In this document: piece after piece, positions 52,249 through 60,721 of the stretch
Numbering within the stretch: the stretch's first letter is position 1
How the letters are laid out: every line of letters begins with the position of its first letter
Source of the DNA: JAFGLZ01 sp964622545
GTDB taxonomy: Bacteria; Planctomycetota; Phycisphaerae; UBA1845; JAFGLZ01
Assembly (NCBI GenBank): GCA_964622545.1
Contig: CAZUQM010000038.1
Coordinates: 1-64,000, forward strand
DNA length: 64,000 nucleotides
Direction: 5' to 3'
Translations under genes and position numbers: made by a program
Notes under the pieces: model-generated
The model's input: the letters and a program-made list of their open reading frames with translations, nothing else
Database searches by the model: none
What the model was told of the DNA's origin: nothing

Positions 52249-53562
52249 GTGGGACACGTCACGAACCCCGACCGCGAGTACCGTCTGCTCCAGCAGCGTC
52301 TCGACCGGACGCTGACCGGCGCGCCCGATTCGCCGGTCTTCATGAAGATTCTACGGCTGCTCTTCTCGCCCGAGGAAGCGAACCTCGCCCGCCAGATCCC
52401 GAGCCAGCCGATCTCCACGTGGTCGCTGGCCAAGAAGGTCGCCATTCCACAGGACGAGCTGGAGGGCACCCTGACGGATATGGCCGAGCGCGGACTGGTC
52501 GTCGACATGGAGGTCAAAGGTCGACGCTACGTCTTCCTCGCGCCGGTGGTCATCGGCTTTTTCGAGTTCACGTTCATGCGGGCGCGTGAGGACATGCCGA
52601 TGGCCGAGCTGGCCGAGCTCTTCGACACCTACATGCGCAACAGCAGCGCGTTCCAGGAGTCGGTCTTCGGCGGCGAGACGCAGATCGGTCGGTCGCTGGT
52701 GAACGAGCGCGCCCTGCCCGAGGGCGACCATACCGAGATCCTGGACTGGGAGCGGGCGAGCCACCTGGTCTCGACGGCGTCGGCGGTGGCCGTGTCGATG
52801 TGCGCGTGCCGGCACAAGGCCCTTCATCTCGGTCACGCCTGCGAGCAGGAGCTCGAGGTCTGCATGTCGCTCAACTACGGCGCGACGACGCTGGTCCGCA
52901 ACGGCATGGCCAAGCCGCTCAGCAACGCCGAGGGGATGCAGGTGCTCGAGCGCTGCCGCGAGGCGGGGCTGGCCCAGACGGGCGACAACGTCCAGCGAAA
53001 GGTGACGTACCTCTGCAACTGCTGCGGCTGCTGCTGCGGCATGATGCAGGCGATCCGCGACTTCGACATTCGCGGGGCGATCGTCACGTCGAACTGGCTG
53101 ATGCACGTCGACGCCGAGGCTTGCAAGGGGTGCGGCAAGTGCGCCAAGCTGTGCCCGGTTCAGGCGATCGTCATCGAGGAGGTCGGCCGCACCCCGGAGG
53201 GCAAGCCCATCAAGGTGGCGGCTCGGGACGAGGATCTGTGTCTCGGCTGCGGAGCGTGCTACTCGGTCTGCAAGTCGGATGCGATCACGATGAAGCCGCG
53301 ACCGCAGCGCGTCTACACGCCCGAGACGGTCTTCGACCAGCGGGTCGCGATGGCGATCGAGCGCGGCAAGCTCGCCGACCTGATCTTCGACGCGCCGGAG
53401 CGGCTCAGCCATCGCGCGCTGCGCCGCGTGCTGCGCGTGATCGAGAAGTCACCGCCGTTCCGCGCGGCCCTGGCCGTGCGGCCCCTGCGATCCGCCTTCC
53501 TCAGCGCGATGGTCAGCGGGGCGAAGAAGACCTCCGGACGGATGGGCGACGAGCTATCCTGA
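52249..53562 (+). CDS. Iron-sulfur protein with Cys-rich and 2x[4Fe-4S] ferredoxin domains
   Basis: This 437-aa protein begins with a winged-helix-like region (ARQIPSQPISTWSLAKKV). A Cys-His cluster MCACRHKALHLGHAC occurs near 184-198, and the unusual Cys256, 258, 259, 261, 262 and 263 block CNCCGCCCG follows. Two ferredoxin motifs are Cys292-295-298-302 (CKGCGKCAKLCP) and Cys331-334-337-341 (CLGCGACYSVCK). A start at GTG 52249 is used. It precedes pyrD by 52 bp, so it may deliver electrons from dihydroorotate oxidation, in place of a PyrK subunit; that is an inference from context. Confidence 0.7.
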   Translation: MGHVTNPDREYRLLQQRLDRTLTGAPDSPVFMKILRLLFSPEEANLARQIPSQPISTWSLAKKVAIPQDELEGTLTDMAERGLVVDMEVKGRRYVFLAPVVIGFFEFTFMRAREDMPMAELAELFDTYMRNSSAFQESVFGGETQIGRSLVNERALPEGDHTEILDWERASHLVSTASAVAVSMCACRHKALHLGHACEQELEVCMSLNYGATTLVRNGMAKPLSNAEGMQVLERCREAGLAQTGDNVQRKVTYLCNCCGCCCGMMQAIRDFDIRGAIVTSNWLMHVDAEACKGCGKCAKLCPVQAIVIEEVGRTPEGKPIKVAARDEDLCLGCGACYSVCKSDAITMKPRPQRVYTPETVFDQRVAMAIERGKLADLIFDAPERLSHRALRRVLRVIEKSPPFRAALAVRPLRSAFLSAMVSGAKKTSGRMGDELS

Positions 53563-53614
53563 TCGCGTGCCGGCCGTTGACACCCGCGGCGCTCGACGCG
53601 ATGCTTGCGGCACC

Positions 53615-54568
53615 ATGAACCCTCGCGTGACATCCGATGTCGATCTGTCGGTCGATCTGGCGGGCCTGCGGCTGGCCAACCCGGTGATGACGGCTAGCGG
53701 CACCTGCGGCTACGGGCTCGAACTGGCGGACTTCACCGACCTCTCGCGGCTCGGGGCGTTCACGACCAAGAGCGTCACCGTCGAGGAGCGTCCGGGCAAC
53801 CCGCCGCCCCGTATCGTCGAGACCAGCGCGGGCATGCTCAACGCGATCGGCCTGGCCAACGTCGGGCTCGAGCGGTTCGTGGCCGAGAAAGTGCCCGACC
53901 TGGCGACCCTCGGTGTGCCGGTCTTCGTCAACGTGGCGGGTCATTCCCTGGACGATTACCTGACCGTCTGCCGTCGGCTCGATGCGATCGAGGCGATCGC
54001 GGGCCTCGAGCTGAACGTCAGTTGTCCGAACGTCTCGGACGGTATGGTGTTCGGCACCGACCCGACGGGATTGCGGGATCTTGTGGCGGCGGTTCGGCAG
54101 GAGGTCCGACGCTGCCTGCTGATCGTCAAGCTGAGCCCGAACGTCACGGACATCACGGCCACGGCGCAATCGGCCGTCGACGGCGGGGCGGACGTGCTCA
54201 GCATGGTCAACACGTTCGTCGGGATGGCGATCGACGTCGACACGTGGCGTCCGCGGCTGGCCAACAACTCGGGCGGTCTGAGCGGACCGGCCATCAAGCC
54301 GCTGGCGGTCCACCTGATCAGCAAGGTCTATCATGCGGTGGCCCGCCCGGCGGGCGTGCCGATCATCGGCATGGGGGGTGTGACGACCTGGCGCGACGCG
54401 ATCGAGTTTCACCTCGCGGGGGCGACGGGTGTGGCGGTCGGTACGGCGCTGTTCGGCGACCCGGACTCGGCCTCGGCGCTACTGGAGGGGATGGCGTCGT
54501 ACCTCCGACGCCGCGAGCTGCGATCGGTCGCCGAGCTGATCGGTCAGGCGCGGCTCCACAACGCCTGA
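53615..54568 (+). CDS. pyrD: Dihydroorotate dehydrogenase, class 1B-like
   Basis: This 317-aa FMN enzyme oxidises dihydroorotate to orotate in pyrimidine synthesis. It has TASGTCGYG, the GNPPPRIVET flavin segment, LNVSCPNVSDG near 145 with the catalytic Cys, SGPAIKPLAVHL and GMGGVTTWRDAIEF. The NVAG and SCPN signatures fit class 1B, which normally pairs with PyrK; here an iron-sulfur protein gene is 52 bp upstream. ATG 53615 is chosen over the upstream GTG 53567 because the conserved fold starts nearby. Confidence 0.9.
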   Translation: MNPRVTSDVDLSVDLAGLRLANPVMTASGTCGYGLELADFTDLSRLGAFTTKSVTVEERPGNPPPRIVETSAGMLNAIGLANVGLERFVAEKVPDLATLGVPVFVNVAGHSLDDYLTVCRRLDAIEAIAGLELNVSCPNVSDGMVFGTDPTGLRDLVAAVRQEVRRCLLIVKLSPNVTDITATAQSAVDGGADVLSMVNTFVGMAIDVDTWRPRLANNSGGLSGPAIKPLAVHLISKVYHAVARPAGVPIIGMGGVTTWRDAIEFHLAGATGVAVGTALFGDPDSASALLEGMASYLRRRELRSVAELIGQARLHNA

Positions 54569-54615
54569 GCCCGGCCGCGGGGTCCGGCGCCTCGGACGAC
54601 CGCCGATTTCTCCCT

Positions 54616-54644
54616 TTGAATCTCGGCTTTTGCATGGCTAGACT
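54616..54644 (+). promoter_or_regulatory. Sigma-70 promoter for the C25 peptidase gene
   Basis: TTGAAT at 54616-54621 and TAGACT at 54639-54644 are 17 bp apart. The start codon lies 72 bases downstream. The same TAGACT -10 is seen at 17714. Confidence 0.55.
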
Positions 54645-54715
54645 GGTGTGAGGCAAGGACCGGCCTGGCGAGCGCTTCTCTCATCAGACAACCTGGGTCT
54701 GGGGAGGACTGGGGA

Positions 54716-56950
54716 ATGGGGTTTGGTCGCGGACGTGTACCATCGATGTGTCATGTAGGGCTCCTCGCAGCGATGCTGGTGACCGTCTGGGGTGGGGGGC
54801 GTGTGCCTGCTGCTGAGCTGCGGCCCGGTGTCGACTTACCGGTCGTGGAGGTGCAGCGAGACGCTGAGGGGCGCGTCGGCTTCGGCGGGGCCGGACGGCG
54901 GATCGGTGAGACCGGTGAGCCCGACCTGCCCTGGCATGGGGTCACCGTCTTGGTGCCGCCGGGGGTTGATTCGGGGGCGGTCAGCGCGGCGATCCAGGAT
55001 GCGACCTACGAGACGATCGAGGGCGCATGCCTGGTGGATCCCATTCCGCCGGCCGCGACGTACGCGGACGGACGGCTGGTCGTCGATGAGCCGGCAGACC
55101 GCGTGCTGGTCGAGGGTCGGGACGTTCGGATCTACACACGGGACGCGGTGTGGCCGCGGGAGACGGCTCGCGTGCTTGGCGTGCCGGAGCTTCGCGGCTG
55201 GCGGCTCGTGGAGGTCGCGATCCCCTTGGCGCGCTACAACCCGGCGCGGCAGCAACTCGAACGGCTGGTCGACGGCACACTCGTGATCGGCTACGAGGTC
55301 GCCGAGGCGGACGGCGACGGCGAGACGAGCTTCCGGGCGGACGACGCGTTCGCCCGCGAGCGGCTGGCGGAGCTGGCGGTGAACTTCGACCACGCCGCCG
55401 AGGCGTACACGGCCGGCGCCGAGCCGGAGGCCGACGGCGAAGGCGACGGGGACAAGCCCGGCTATGTGATCTTCGTGACGTCTGATCTGTTGGGGCAACT
55501 GACCCGGCTCGACGCCTTCGTGGCGGTCAAGGAGGCCCGGGGTTTCGACGTTCAGATCGTGACCGACACGGACCTGGGCGGGGCCAGCGGCGATGTCGCG
55601 GCCGAGAGCATCCGCGGCTGGCTCCAGGCGCACTATCTCGCCGACAACATCCACTACGTGCTGATCATCGCGGACCCGCACCCGAGCACCAGCACGCTGC
55701 CGATGAAGATGCTCTGGCCGCGTCGCAACAGCTCCGATCATCACGAGGCCCCGTCGGACTACTACTATGCCGATCTGACGGGCAACTGGGACCTGGACGG
55801 GGACGGCTTCGCGGGCGAGCGCTACGACGATTTCGGCACGGGCGGCGTCGACCGTCATGCGGAGGTCTTGGTCGGTCGCTTGCCCCATTACGCTACCGCC
55901 GTCGAGCTGGATGCCGTACTGGACAAGTTTATCCGTTTCGAGCGGACCGCCACGCCCGATGCGGCCTGGCGGAGGAAGGTCCTCTTGCCCATGGAGCCGA
56001 GCGACGGTTCCACGCCGGGCTACCATCTCGGAGAGGAGATCAAGGACGACATCGTCGTACCGACCGGGTGGGGCTACCATCGGGTCTATGACGAGGATTA
56101 CGGGTTGACGCCGCCGCCGGAGACGACGCCCTGCACGAAGCCGAACGTCTCGGCCGCCTGGAACGCGTCACCCTTCGGTCTGGTCGTCTGGTGGACGCAC
56201 GGATCGTACTACAGCGCGACGGACATCATGGACAGCCTCTGGGCCACCAAGACCGACGCCAACTATCCGGTCTTCACCTTTCAGGTCTCCTGCCACAACA
56301 GCAAACCGGAGCAATTGAACCTCACGGCGACGTTGCTGGGGTACGGCGCGGCGGCCGGCATCGGCGCCACCCGCGTCTCCTGGTACTACCCGGGCCAAAC
56401 GGTGTTCGTGAACTCACCCAGCAATTCGGGGATGGGCTACGCCTATGCCAACAAGATCGTCGCGCTGAATCGGACCTGCGGGGAGGCGCTGCACGAGATC
56501 AAGGAGGACCTCTACCCGAGCAGCTCGGCCATGTGGATGAACTTCTGCGTGTTCAACATCTACGGCGATCCCTCGCTCAGCCTCGTGCCGAAGCGGTTCG
56601 CCCTGCAGGTTGCCGTGACCAATGAGGCATTCGGCGAGGTGACGTTGAGCCCGCCGGCGGAGGACGCCAACCTGGCCGTCTACGAGGCGGGGCAGGCGGT
56701 GACGCTGAACGCGGCGCCGACAGGAGGCAACCGATTCGAGGCGTGGGCCCTGTGCGACCCGAACTACCCGGGCGACCTGAACCACGCCGTCCACGACAGC
56801 AACAACCCGATTACGGTCGTCATGGATCGCGACAGGGAGATCCACGCGATCTTCAGGTGCTCGGAGGGGCTGCCCGGCTCGTTCACGCTCTTCGGGATGG
56901 GTCTGATGGGTCTGTTGGGGTGGCGACGGCGCGCTGCCCGCTTGCGGTGA
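54716..56950 (+). CDS. Gingipain-like C25 peptidase with InlB-like tail
   Basis: This 744-aa exported protein has a signal peptide (GLLAAMLVTVWGGGRVPAAE), a propeptide-like N-terminal region, the Asp-rich segment DLTGNWDLDGDGFAGERYDD that may bind calcium, and the C25 dyad His495 (WWTHG) and Cys526 (VSCHN). From about 640 there is an InlB-type repeat (GQAVTLNAAPTGGN, FEAWALCDPNYPGD) and the tail FRCSEG, a hydrophobic helix and RRRAARLR. It is probably a secreted cysteine protease of the gingipain family. GGGGAGGACTGGGGA precedes the ATG. Confidence 0.8.
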   Translation: MGFGRGRVPSMCHVGLLAAMLVTVWGGGRVPAAELRPGVDLPVVEVQRDAEGRVGFGGAGRRIGETGEPDLPWHGVTVLVPPGVDSGAVSAAIQDATYETIEGACLVDPIPPAATYADGRLVVDEPADRVLVEGRDVRIYTRDAVWPRETARVLGVPELRGWRLVEVAIPLARYNPARQQLERLVDGTLVIGYEVAEADGDGETSFRADDAFARERLAELAVNFDHAAEAYTAGAEPEADGEGDGDKPGYVIFVTSDLLGQLTRLDAFVAVKEARGFDVQIVTDTDLGGASGDVAAESIRGWLQAHYLADNIHYVLIIADPHPSTSTLPMKMLWPRRNSSDHHEAPSDYYYADLTGNWDLDGDGFAGERYDDFGTGGVDRHAEVLVGRLPHYATAVELDAVLDKFIRFERTATPDAAWRRKVLLPMEPSDGSTPGYHLGEEIKDDIVVPTGWGYHRVYDEDYGLTPPPETTPCTKPNVSAAWNASPFGLVVWWTHGSYYSATDIMDSLWATKTDANYPVFTFQVSCHNSKPEQLNLTATLLGYGAAAGIGATRVSWYYPGQTVFVNSPSNSGMGYAYANKIVALNRTCGEALHEIKEDLYPSSSAMWMNFCVFNIYGDPSLSLVPKRFALQVAVTNEAFGEVTLSPPAEDANLAVYEAGQAVTLNAAPTGGNRFEAWALCDPNYPGDLNHAVHDSNNPITVVMDRDREIHAIFRCSEGLPGSFTLFGMGLMGLLGWRRRAARLR

Positions 56951-56983
56951 GTCGCTTCAAACCGGATCCGCCGTGGCCCGACG

Positions 56984-57796
56984 TCAGGCGTACCTTTCCA
57001 GCAGGGCCTTGCTCTTGAGCACGCCCTCGTGATCGTCGGTCTCGCCCTCGTACTCGATGCCGAACGGATTGCTGTAGCCGGCGTCCCGCAGGATCTGGAC
57101 GGCCTGTCCCGCATCGATCTCGGGCGACTCGCCGCTGGCGTCGAAGCTCAGGAACTTCGCGTGCGTGGCGAAGGCCAGGGGCGCGACCTTGCGGAGGTTC
57201 TCGAGCTTGTCGTCCTCGGGCGGCCAGTTAAGGAAGTCGGCCAGGACGCGGCAGTGAGGGCTGTCGACCTCGTTCATAATCCGCACGATCACGTCCGGGT
57301 CGTAGCTGATGCCGCCGTGGTTCTCCATCGTGACCACCAGGTTGTTGGCGGCGCCGAGCTCGGCCAGCTCGGCAAAGCTCTGCGTGCAGCGCTTGATCTG
57401 CTCGTCTTCGGTGCCCTCGGGTCCGTGACCGCCGCTGTTGGCGCGGAACGACGTGCAACCCAACTCGCCGCAGATGTCGAACCACTTGCGATGACCGTCC
57501 ACGGCGGCCTTACGCTCGGACTCGTCGAGGGCGGCCAGGTTGCCGTGACCGTCCACGGCGATGCTCAGGCACCTCACGCCGCAGTCGTCGGCGACCTTCT
57601 TGATCTCGGCCACGTTCGAGGCCTTGACGGCGCTGGTCGCGGGATGGTCCTGGTCCTCGTATTGGAAGAAGGGCGAGTTCAGCTCGATCATGCGGATGCC
57701 GAACTCCTCGGCGGCGACGCGCGGGTAATCCACGAGCGTCACCTGACCGTCGAAGAACCTTCGGTGGATGCTCCAACCTGCCAGTGATATCTCCAT
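56984..57796 (-). CDS. Sugar phosphate isomerase/epimerase-like TIM barrel
   Basis: This 270-aa AP-endonuclease-2-like TIM barrel begins MEISLAGWSIHRRFFDG. Metal-binding residues probably include the Glu of TMENHGGIS and the His and Asp in ATHAKFLSFDASGE, and the terminal Glu in GIEYEGETDD. It likely isomerises or epimerises a sugar. GGAG is upstream of ATG 57796. It follows the paralogous gene at 57876 on the same strand by 79 bp. Confidence 0.75.
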   Translation of the reverse strand: MEISLAGWSIHRRFFDGQVTLVDYPRVAAEEFGIRMIELNSPFFQYEDQDHPATSAVKASNVAEIKKVADDCGVRCLSIAVDGHGNLAALDESERKAAVDGHRKWFDICGELGCTSFRANSGGHGPEGTEDEQIKRCTQSFAELAELGAANNLVVTMENHGGISYDPDVIVRIMNEVDSPHCRVLADFLNWPPEDDKLENLRKVAPLAFATHAKFLSFDASGESPEIDAGQAVQILRDAGYSNPFGIEYEGETDDHEGVLKSKALLERYA

Positions 57797-57875
57797 AGAT
57801 GGGCTCCGTTGGACGCGGGCCGCCGCCCTGGCGGGGGTACGGCCCTGCTGGTTTCGGCCGTGCTCGGGTCGGGTG

Positions 57876-58751
57876 CTACCTGCCCAGGACGCGATCCATC
57901 TCACGGCTGCAGCGTTTGACGGCCCGTGGATCGTCGCTGAAGTTCAGCAGCTCGTACGTCACGGGGCCCTTGTATCCGATCTTCTTCAGCGCCGCCAGGA
58001 CGGCCGGGAAGTCGACGTCGCCCTTGCCGAGCGGGATCTCGAAACCCTGCGGGAAGCCCGGCCAGGACATCGAGCCGTCGGGGTTGGTGACCTTCCCATA
58101 ATCCTTGAAGTGCACGCGTTTGATCGTCTTGCCCAGGATCGCGATCCAGTGCTCGGGGATGCCGTAGGGGATGTTGTTGGCCACGTCGAAGTATGCGCCC
58201 ACGCGACGGCTCTTGCACTCCTTGATGAACTGCTTGAACTCGAGCGGGGAGAGCAGGAACTTGTTCCAGACGTTCTCCAGGCAGATGGTGACCTTGTGCT
58301 TCTCGGCGATCTTGGCGGCGCTGCGGATCTGGCTCAGGGCGGTCTTGTAGCAGACGTCGTAGGGCACGGCGGGGCAGTCGGGGATGAAGTCGGCGTGGAC
58401 GCATCCGGGCACGACCAGCATGGCCCCGGCCTTGAGGCGGGCCGTGACCTCGAGGGCGTCTTTGAGGAACGACAGGGCCTTCTTACGGACGGACGCCTTC
58501 GGGTCGGTCAGGGAGGTGGCCCAGAACTCGCCCGTGCAGGTCGAGACGATCTGGATGCGGTTGGACCGGGCGGCGGCGATGAGTTCCTTGCAGCGTTTCT
58601 CGGACGTGCGATGGGTCAGCGCTCCAGACCGGGCTATGGCCAGCTCGATACCCTCGAACCCCGCCTTGGCCGCCTTTTCGATGGCCTCTTCGAGATCGAG
58701 ATCTCCGGCGAGTCCGCCGGGAAAGGCCCACGTGCTGATGGCTTTGATCAT
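57876..58751 (-). CDS. Sugar phosphate isomerase/epimerase-like TIM barrel
   Basis: This 291-aa TIM barrel is of the same superfamily as the next gene, with ISTWAFPGGLAGDLDLEEAIEK at the start and ICLENVWNKFLLSPLEF near 175 supplying metal-binding Glu, then AYFDVANNIPYG and RVHFKDYGKV. The two proteins have clearly diverged, so they probably act on different sugars or steps. AGGAGG lies just upstream of ATG 58751. The pair is an operon. Confidence 0.75.
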   Translation of the reverse strand: MIKAISTWAFPGGLAGDLDLEEAIEKAAKAGFEGIELAIARSGALTHRTSEKRCKELIAAARSNRIQIVSTCTGEFWATSLTDPKASVRKKALSFLKDALEVTARLKAGAMLVVPGCVHADFIPDCPAVPYDVCYKTALSQIRSAAKIAEKHKVTICLENVWNKFLLSPLEFKQFIKECKSRRVGAYFDVANNIPYGIPEHWIAILGKTIKRVHFKDYGKVTNPDGSMSWPGFPQGFEIPLGKGDVDFPAVLAALKKIGYKGPVTYELLNFSDDPRAVKRCSREMDRVLGR

Positions 58752-58883
58752 GGTGTCCTCCTGAGTCGGCGTCATTGCTTGGTGGTGACGGTCCGCCTCG
58801 CGGGGCACTTACGACGTCGCTTCACCGGAACTCAGGACCGGTAAGCCCTTTTCGGCGCGCGGGCCCGAAAAGCGGACCTTGAA

Positions 58884-58984
58884 GCTTGCCCAAACTAACA
58901 CCCGTAATACTTGCTCCGCAAGGCGGTTGCAACGGTTTTGCGTCTTTTGGCCGGAATCTTTGGACGCGCGCCGGTTATATCTTA
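58884..58984 (+). promoter_or_regulatory. Conserved upstream blocks of flagellin 1
   Basis: GCTTGCCCAAACTAACA at 58884-58900 and TTATATCTTA at 58975-58984 recur upstream of flagellin 2 at 61145-61161 and 61236-61245 with the same 91-bp offset. They are likely operators or a promoter; the sigma factor is not clear. The region does not match the simple sigma-28 consensus well. Confidence 0.6.
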
Positions 58985-59050
58985 GCTTCCCTTCGGTCAT
59001 TGGATTTCTGTTCCGCAACCGCAACCGCTTTTTAGGAAAGGTCACGAATC

Positions 59051-60436
59051 ATGGCGATCACAGTCAACAACACAAACACACTGAGCCTGCTGAACATCAT
59101 CAACCGGACATCGCAGGCCCAGACGCAGACGACCATGCGCATGGGCACAGGACACAAGATCAACGCAGGCAAAGACGACCCCGCCGGACTCATCGCTCTT
59201 AGAACCCTCGACGCAGAATACTCCGCTGTCACCCAATCGATCGACAACAACCAACGGACCAACGCCATGCTCGACGTGGCCGACGGCTCCCTCAAGGAGG
59301 TCGAGTCGCTCCTGACCGACATCGAGGGTCTGGTGGCCAGTTCGGTGGGCGATCAGATCAGTGACTCGGAGAAGGCAGCCAACCAGGCGCAGATCGACCA
59401 GGCGATCTCCAGCATCGACCGGATCATCCGCACCACGAACTTCGCCGGCAAGAACCTGCTCAACGGCGAGCTTTCCATCCAGGCGACGGAGGGTACGGGC
59501 AAGGCCGACGACATCCGGCTTTACAGCCGCAAGGCCGGTTCGTCCTCGCAGACGATGACGGTGAATGTGACGGCGGCCTCGAGCTCGGCGAGCTTCTCGA
59601 CGACGAACTCGGCGACGGGCGCGATGACCTACACGGTCACCGGCTCGCTCGGCAGTGCGACGATCGAGGTTGGCGACTCCGATGCCCTCGCCGACGAGAT
59701 CGCCCTGATCAACGCCGTGAAGGACCAGACGGGCGTCAGTGCCGCGGCCGGTTCGGGCAACGGCATCAACTTCAGCTCGACCAGCACCGGTTCGGACGAG
59801 TTCATCACGCTAGACATGATCTCCGGCGGCGGCGCGGCCGGCTGGAACGACACGCACGTCGAGAACGGGACGGACGCGGAGCTGACGGTCAACGGCCAGA
59901 GCGCCGCGGCCGACGGCAACAAGATCTCGTTCAACGCTGGCGGTGTGAGCGGCACGTTCACGCTGACCAGCACGGGCGACGCGGTCGGCAGCTTCGACGT
60001 CACGGTCTCGGGTGGTGGTGCGACGTTCCAGCTCGGTACGGATTCGAGCACCCGCGAAGTCCTCGGTCTGAGCAGCATGTTCAGCCACACGCTGGGCAAG
60101 ACCGGCATGGGCTTCCTGAACGAGATCAAGAGCGGTGGCTCGCACCAGTTGACCGCGGCCGACAACGAGGCCCTGGCGATCGTCAAGGAGTCGATCGCGG
60201 ACGTGGCCGAGGCGCGTGGTCGGATCGGTGGTTTCCAGAAGTACCAGGTCCAGACGTCGATCAACAGCCTGCAGGCGACCCAGAAGGGTCTGGCCGACGC
60301 CCGCGGCGTGATTAACGATGTGGACTATGCGGTGGAAACGGCCGAGCTGAACCGGCAGAACGTGCTTCTGTCGACGAGCATGCAGTTGCTCGGCGTGGCC
60401 AACCAGCAGTCGAGTCAGGTGCTCAGCCTCCTGTAG
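59051..60436 (+). CDS. fliC: Flagellin 1
   Basis: This 461-aa filament subunit has the N-terminal D0/D1 helices (VNNTNTLSLLNIINRTSQ, KINAGKDDPAGLIALRTLDAEY) and the C-terminal TAELNRQNVLLSTSMQLLGVANQ. The central variable domain (about 175-375) is Ser/Thr/Ala-rich and would be surface exposed. RBS AGGAAAGG precedes ATG 59051. A terminator follows at 60499. It shares a long, perfectly identical DNA tract with flagellin 2 downstream. Confidence 0.95.
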   Translation: MAITVNNTNTLSLLNIINRTSQAQTQTTMRMGTGHKINAGKDDPAGLIALRTLDAEYSAVTQSIDNNQRTNAMLDVADGSLKEVESLLTDIEGLVASSVGDQISDSEKAANQAQIDQAISSIDRIIRTTNFAGKNLLNGELSIQATEGTGKADDIRLYSRKAGSSSQTMTVNVTAASSSASFSTTNSATGAMTYTVTGSLGSATIEVGDSDALADEIALINAVKDQTGVSAAAGSGNGINFSSTSTGSDEFITLDMISGGGAAGWNDTHVENGTDAELTVNGQSAAADGNKISFNAGGVSGTFTLTSTGDAVGSFDVTVSGGGATFQLGTDSSTREVLGLSSMFSHTLGKTGMGFLNEIKSGGSHQLTAADNEALAIVKESIADVAEARGRIGGFQKYQVQTSINSLQATQKGLADARGVINDVDYAVETAELNRQNVLLSTSMQLLGVANQQSSQVLSLL

Positions 60437-60498
60437 GCAGCGAGCCGTCGGGCTCTCCAACCTGTAAACCCACCCCCATGAGGGGGTCTGAGAACGAA

Positions 60499-60537
60499 GG
60501 GCCTGCGTCCGGGGGGCGCAGGCCCGGCTTTGTTTTA
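60499..60537 (+). terminator. Intrinsic terminator of flagellin 1
   Basis: GGGCCTGCG (60499-60507) pairs with CGCAGGCCC (60517-60525), followed by TTTGTTTT. Flagellin 2 has a close relative at 62772. Confidence 0.85.
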
Positions 60538-60612
60538 CGAGCCGGCCGCTAGTACCCGACCACACCCGTTTTGGTGGGTTCCGATCAGGAGGACGAGACG
60601 CCACTCAGAGCA

Positions 60613-60721
60613 GCGACCGTCAGGGAGCTGTGTTGTTGGAGCGCTTGAACAACAACGCTCCTTCACAGTCGCGCCTCTGGAGGCGACCCCGAAGCCGGGG
60701 AACCGACCGATTCAACCGTGT
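60613..60721 (+). repeat. 109-bp palindromic intergenic repeat, copy C
   Basis: Left arm GCGACCGTCAGGGAGC and TGTGTTGTTG, loop GAGCGCTTGA, right arm ACAACAACGCTCC, then TTCACAGTCGCG. The tail holds CGACCCCGAAGCC and GATTCAACCGTGT. It lies between the two flagellin genes and matches copy A closely. Confidence 0.8.
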
